In this document: piece after piece, positions 8,449 through 11,331 of the stretch | Position numbering within the stretch: the stretch's first letter is position 1 | How the letters are laid out: each line of letters begins with the position of its first letter | Assembly (NCBI GenBank): GCA_016946835.1 | Contig: JACVTC010000704.1 | Span: forward strand, 1-11,331 | Direction: 5' to 3' | Source of the DNA: Neocallimastix lanati (nom. inval.) | Taxonomy: Eukaryota > Neocallimastigomycota > Neocallimastigomycetes > Neocallimastigales > Neocallimastigaceae | DNA: 11,331 nucleotides | Made by a program: the position numbers and the translations under genes | Notes under the pieces: generated by a model | Told to the model about the DNA's origin: nothing | Databases searched by the model: none | What the model saw: the letters and a program-made list of their open reading frames with translations, nothing else

Positions 8449-8518
8449 CATTATTTAAAAACTTTTTATTTAATATTTTTTCTATATTAAATTACCTCAA
8501 AGATGTATGATAAAGCAT
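6392..8518 (-). CDS. Three-exon gene, secreted-type Cys-repeat protein with three membrane helices
   Basis: Exons are 8518-8496 (23 nt), 8275-7680 and 7434-6392, giving 553 residues. Donors are GTAATT and GTAATA; phases 2 and 1 match. The first exon supplies M-L-Y-H-T-S-L, completing a signal peptide with R-F-I-I-L-F-I-I-L (to about residue 28). Two repeats follow, G-Y-F-I ... L-I-Y-C-x6-C (39-60) and G-Y-Y-I-N ... I-I-K-C-x3-C (68-84), then scattered Cys and a C-Y-H-C ... T-T-C cluster (233-243). Helices lie at about 251-270, 310-328 and 529-550. The first loop is strongly basic (cytosolic); the 330-525 loop has six N-x-S/T sequons and an acidic run (extracytosolic), which agrees with the positive-inside rule. 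The Cys pattern resembles repeats in secreted proteins of anaerobic fungi (from memory). Function unknown; perhaps a cell-surface receptor or anchor. Reading through the poly(A) runs instead would place unlikely poly-Lys blocks in the protein. Confidence 0.75.
7435..7679 (-). other. Intron 2 of the Cys-repeat gene, ending in A15-G
   Basis: GTAATA at 7679 follows a codon split G|CG (Ala207). The 245-nt intron contains (TA)n next to the donor, a T-rich run, T28 (7533-7506), a second (TA)n and A15 before the final G at 7435. The phase matches exactly, and stops in both flanking frames make read-through impossible. Confidence 0.78.
8276..8495 (-). other. Intron 1 of the Cys-repeat gene, ending in A38-G
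   Basis: GTAATT opens the 220-nt intron directly after a 23-nt exon, and it closes with 38 A then G at 8276. A second A-run of about 31 (8412-8443) lies near its 5' end. Read as coding, these runs would give two poly-Lys blocks around a T-rich stretch; read as an intron, they give a clean signal peptide. This is the main argument for splicing. Confidence 0.72.
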
Positions 8519-8710
8519 ATTTGAAAAAATATATTAATATATATATATATATATTTTATGTGATTTTTTATTTTATTTTATTTTTTTATTCCTTTTTTAA
8601 AGGATATACTTTTTTTTAATTTATATTATTATTTTAATTTTTTTTTTTTTTTTGTTTCAATATATATACACCTTTATTTTAAATTTTGAAACAAAAATTT
8701 TTCAATAAAC

Positions 8711-8743
<33 letters not shown>

Positions 8744-9161
8744 CTTAAAAAATTTCTAAAATTTTTAAGAATAAAAAAAAAAAAAAAGTAATGGTAAATA
8801 TAATAATATATTTATTTTTATTTATTTTTATTTATCTTAAAAAAAAAATCATTATTATGATTTATTCCCTAAACTTTAATAAAATTAACGTTAATAATAA
8901 AATAAATATAATATTTTATTTTTAAATATAAAAAAAAGTCTCTAATTTTAAGTCTAATTTTAATACTTAAAAAAAGTTATATGGAATAATATAAAATCTT
9001 TAATTATTTATAATTTTTTTTTTTTTTTTTATTAATTATGATTTTATCATTGAATTTATTTATATATGTGAATATTAAAGTTTATGATACTCTTAATTTT
9101 ATAGGCTAATTAAAATGCTTTTTTTTTAAAAAAAAAAACATGCAATAATAAATAATTTTTT

Positions 9162-9193
<32 letters not shown>

Positions 9194-9541
9194 ATTGTGG
9201 TTGACCCAAAAAAAAATTTTTTTCCTCCTCCCATTCTCTAATAATTAAAATTATTATAGAAATAGAATAGAAATAGAATTTAATTTAATTAATCCATGTT
9301 TACATATACAGGATTTATTATAATTGATTTATGATTAGGTTATAACTTAATTACATTCGTTATATAGAATTAAGCAAAAAAAAAAAAAAAATTTAGGTGT
9401 AAATGAATTTAAATATATTATAAAAAAAAAAAAAATGTAAAGTAAAAAAACGATACTTTATTTTTTATTACAATTTTTTTTTCCTTTTTTTTTTTTGAAA
9501 AAAAAAGTTTTTATTTTATATAAAATAGTTTTAATATATAT

Positions 9542-9543
<2 letters not shown>

Positions 9544-9610
<67 letters not shown>

Positions 9611-9669
9611 TTAATAATATTACTATTACTAGTACTTTTACAATTATTATTGTTATTATTATTATTATT
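9544..9669. repeat. (AAT)22 facing (ATT)9: long imperfect inverted repeat
   Basis: (AAT)n fills about 9544-9611 and (ATT)n, with one G, fills about 9643-9669; the 31-nt spacer contains TACTAGTA. Because AAT and ATT are reverse complements, one strand can fold into a hairpin with an arm of about 27 bp. Confidence 0.85.
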
Positions 9670-10138
9670 TTTTTTTTTTAAAAAATTTTTTTTTCAATAT
9701 TTATATTTATTAAACTAAATAAAAAGGTATAATTATTTTATTTTTAAATATACTGTTATAAATTTTAATTATTTATTTTTATACAATGATACATTTAATT
9801 TATATAAAATAATAGTTATGATAAATAAGCAATAATAGATTATGCTATTAATTAACTCTATTGAAAATATAATAATAATAATAATCGTAATAATAATAGT
9901 AATAAATAATTATGATAAAAGATAAATGAAATAAATTGTCTATATAATATAATATTAATATTAATAATAATAATAAAAAGAATAATTTAAAATATAAAAA
10001 ATAATTAATGCTAATAAAAAAAAAAAAAAATGGAAATAGAAATAAAAATAAAAATAAAATAAAATAAATAAAATAATAAAAAAGAATATGAAGAATAAAA
10101 AAAAAAAAAAAGAAGAAAAGTTAAAAGAAAGGTATTAA

Positions 10139-10153
10139 TTTTTTTTTTTTTTT
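10139..10153 (-). other. A-run about 25 nt downstream of the ankyrin stop codon
   Basis: On the minus strand the TAA is followed by a short T/A-rich spacer and then about 14-15 consecutive A. It could sit at the mRNA 3' end, but runs like this occur every few hundred bases here, so no function is claimed. Confidence 0.3.
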
Positions 10154-10175
10154 CTATTATTATTAGTTTAAATAT

Positions 10176-11330
10176 TTAGGTTTCACGTTGTTTCGCTCCA
10201 TGATCAATTAATTGTTTTAATATTTTTTTATTTAGATTATCAAAGGCATAATCAATAGGTAATTTGTTTTTGGCATCACTTTGATTAACATCAGCACCAC
10301 AAGTTGTTAAATATTTTACGATTGCTACATTTTCATACATGATTGCGTAAATGAGGGGTGTTCGCTTTTGTTTACCACCATTTCCATTAATATCAGCCCC
10401 ATGTTCTAATAGGAGTTGAATGACATCCATTTTATATTTTTCAATGCTCTTAAGATCAACTATTTTTACTGCACAAATTAATGGGGTCATTCCATTTTTA
10501 TTCTTCTTATTAGTATCAACACCATGTAATACTAAATGATTTATGAGCTCTAAATTTTTTTGTTTGATGGCATAATTTAAATAAGTTTCTCCTGCTTCAT
10601 TGGTCACATTAATATTTATTCCTTGCTCAATGAGGTATTTCAGTATAGAATTATTTTGAGTATTGGTAAATTTAAATAAGAATTCATTAAAATTCTTATT
10701 CACTACTTTAACATCGGCTCCATTTTCAACTAAACATTGAATTAAATTTAAATCATTTCTTTCTAAGGCATAAATTAATGGAGTTTTACCATTACTAAAA
10801 TTTTCATTAACCCTTAGCCCCCCTTTAATAATATACTTTATTATGATCTCTTTATATTGATTTTTAGTAATGGCAATTTCAAATGGCGACTTATTATATT
10901 TATTTCTTTGGTTAACATCAACACCATGACCAATTAAACATTGAACAATATCTTCTTTATCATATTTAATGGCATAAATTAATGGCGTTTTTCCTTGCCT
11001 ATCTTCATGATGAATATCCAGGCCTATTCCAATTAGATAATCAATAATACCTATATCACCCCCTTGAATAATAGCATCAATTAAAGACGTTTTCCCTTCC
11101 TTATCAATTTTATTTATATCTAATCCTTGATTTATTAAATATTGGAGAAGATTTAAATCCTTTTTCTTAATAGCCGCTTGTAATATTGAATTATTCCCAT
11201 GATTATCATCATATTTGAATTCTGCTCCATTTTCAATAAAGTGTTTTACAATATTGATTCTTCTATTTTTGTTTCTGACGTTATTGATGGTGTAGATAAT
11301 ATAATGATTATTTTTTAATTTATTATCATT
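10176..11330 (-). CDS. Ankyrin-repeat protein, 3' part (N-terminus beyond the right edge)
   Basis: The frame is open from the window edge to the TAA at 10178-10176, 384 residues, with no in-frame Met, so the start lies outside. It holds eleven ankyrin repeats of about 33-35 residues. The consensus G-K-T-P-L-I-Y-A-I ... L-I-x-x-G-A-D-I/V-N is clearest in repeats 4 (near 10975), 6 (near 10780), 9 and 10. Repeat 7 has lost the T-P-L-x-x-A core (N-F-N-E-F-L-F-K-F), and repeat 9 has about eight extra residues (I-E-K-Y-K-M-D-V) between helices. The chain ends inside repeat 11 with H-G-A-K-Q-R-E-T and has no further domain. Ankyrin stacks bind other proteins; large families of such genes are typical of anaerobic fungi. 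The partner cannot be inferred. No intron is seen, and coding GC is visibly above the flanks. Confidence 0.93.
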   Translation of the reverse strand, partial: NDNKLKNNHYIIYTINNVRNKNRRINIVKHFIENGAEFKYDDNHGNNSILQAAIKKKDLNLLQYLINQGLDINKIDKEGKTSLIDAIIQGGDIGIIDYLIGIGLDIHHEDRQGKTPLIYAIKYDKEDIVQCLIGHGVDVNQRNKYNKSPFEIAITKNQYKEIIIKYIIKGGLRVNENFSNGKTPLIYALERNDLNLIQCLVENGADVKVVNKNFNEFLFKFTNTQNNSILKYLIEQGININVTNEAGETYLNYAIKQKNLELINHLVLHGVDTNKKNKNGMTPLICAVKIVDLKSIEKYKMDVIQLLLEHGADINGNGGKQKRTPLIYAIMYENVAIVKYLTTCGADVNQSDAKNKLPIDYAFDNLNKKILKQLIDHGAKQRET

Positions 11331-11331
11331 T

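Larger units (their letters stand above)
8519..10175. other. Gene-free A/T-rich stretch with homopolymers and an AAT/ATT inverted repeat
   Basis: I find no exon with coding character. Contents: T-runs near 8637-8653, 8721-8743, 9009-9030 and 9167-9193; a pyrimidine block TTTTTTTCCTCCTCCCATTC at about 9219-9236; the AAT/ATT inverted repeat at 9544-9669; and AAT runs near 9870 and 9960. The promoter of the minus-strand Cys-repeat gene should lie just right of 8518. Confidence 0.65.

Noticed and set aside
8277-8451. Poly-Lys N-terminus as part of the Cys-repeat protein
   Set aside because: Two Lys runs around a T-rich stretch directly before a signal-peptide-like core are better explained as an intron; an upstream ATG exon with matching phase exists at 8518-8496.
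1-11331. tRNA or rRNA genes
   Set aside because: Nothing with a GTTCGA-type T-loop plus matching acceptor stem, or rRNA-like GC content, was seen on either strand by eye.

Overview
The window looks like nuclear DNA of a very AT-rich eukaryote, most probably an anaerobic gut fungus (Neocallimastigomycota). Non-coding DNA is almost pure A/T, with long homopolymers, (TA)n, (TAAA)n and (AAT)n tracts. Genes are split by GT..AG introns of roughly 200-330 nt. The gene content also fits: a long ankyrin-repeat protein and a secreted-type protein with G-Y-[FY]-I ... C ... C repeats of a kind I associate from memory with these fungi. The taxon is an inference; other AT-rich eukaryotes such as dictyostelids are not excluded.

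Layout. 1-660: a decayed minisatellite with a well preserved core (161-539) that is nested as about 20, 40/41, 81 and 162 bp. 661-1902: gene-free A/T DNA. 1903-3380 (+): a four-exon gene for a small four-helix membrane protein; no exon is long enough to stand out as an ORF. 3381-4393: convergent intergenic DNA, over half of it an almost G/C-free A-rich tract. 4394-5910 (-), perhaps starting at 6204: a choline-transporter-like (CTL/SLC44, Pns1-type) gene whose frame is broken once, at a run of seven T in the middle of the family's conserved core. 6392-8518 (-): a three-exon gene joining two ORFs into a 553-residue protein with a signal peptide, Cys-rich repeats and three membrane helices. 8519-10175: gene-free A/T DNA with a large AAT/ATT inverted repeat. 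10176-11330 (-): the 3' part of an ankyrin-repeat gene that runs off the right edge.

The genes do not form a recognisable pathway. Three of the five well-supported introns end in a long poly(A) run directly followed by the G of the AG acceptor. Two neighbouring minus-strand genes appear to begin with micro first exons (23 nt, well supported; 26 nt, tentative), both ending in phase 2. The CTL frame break is more likely a homopolymer error or very recent lesion than an old pseudogene, because both halves are otherwise clean.
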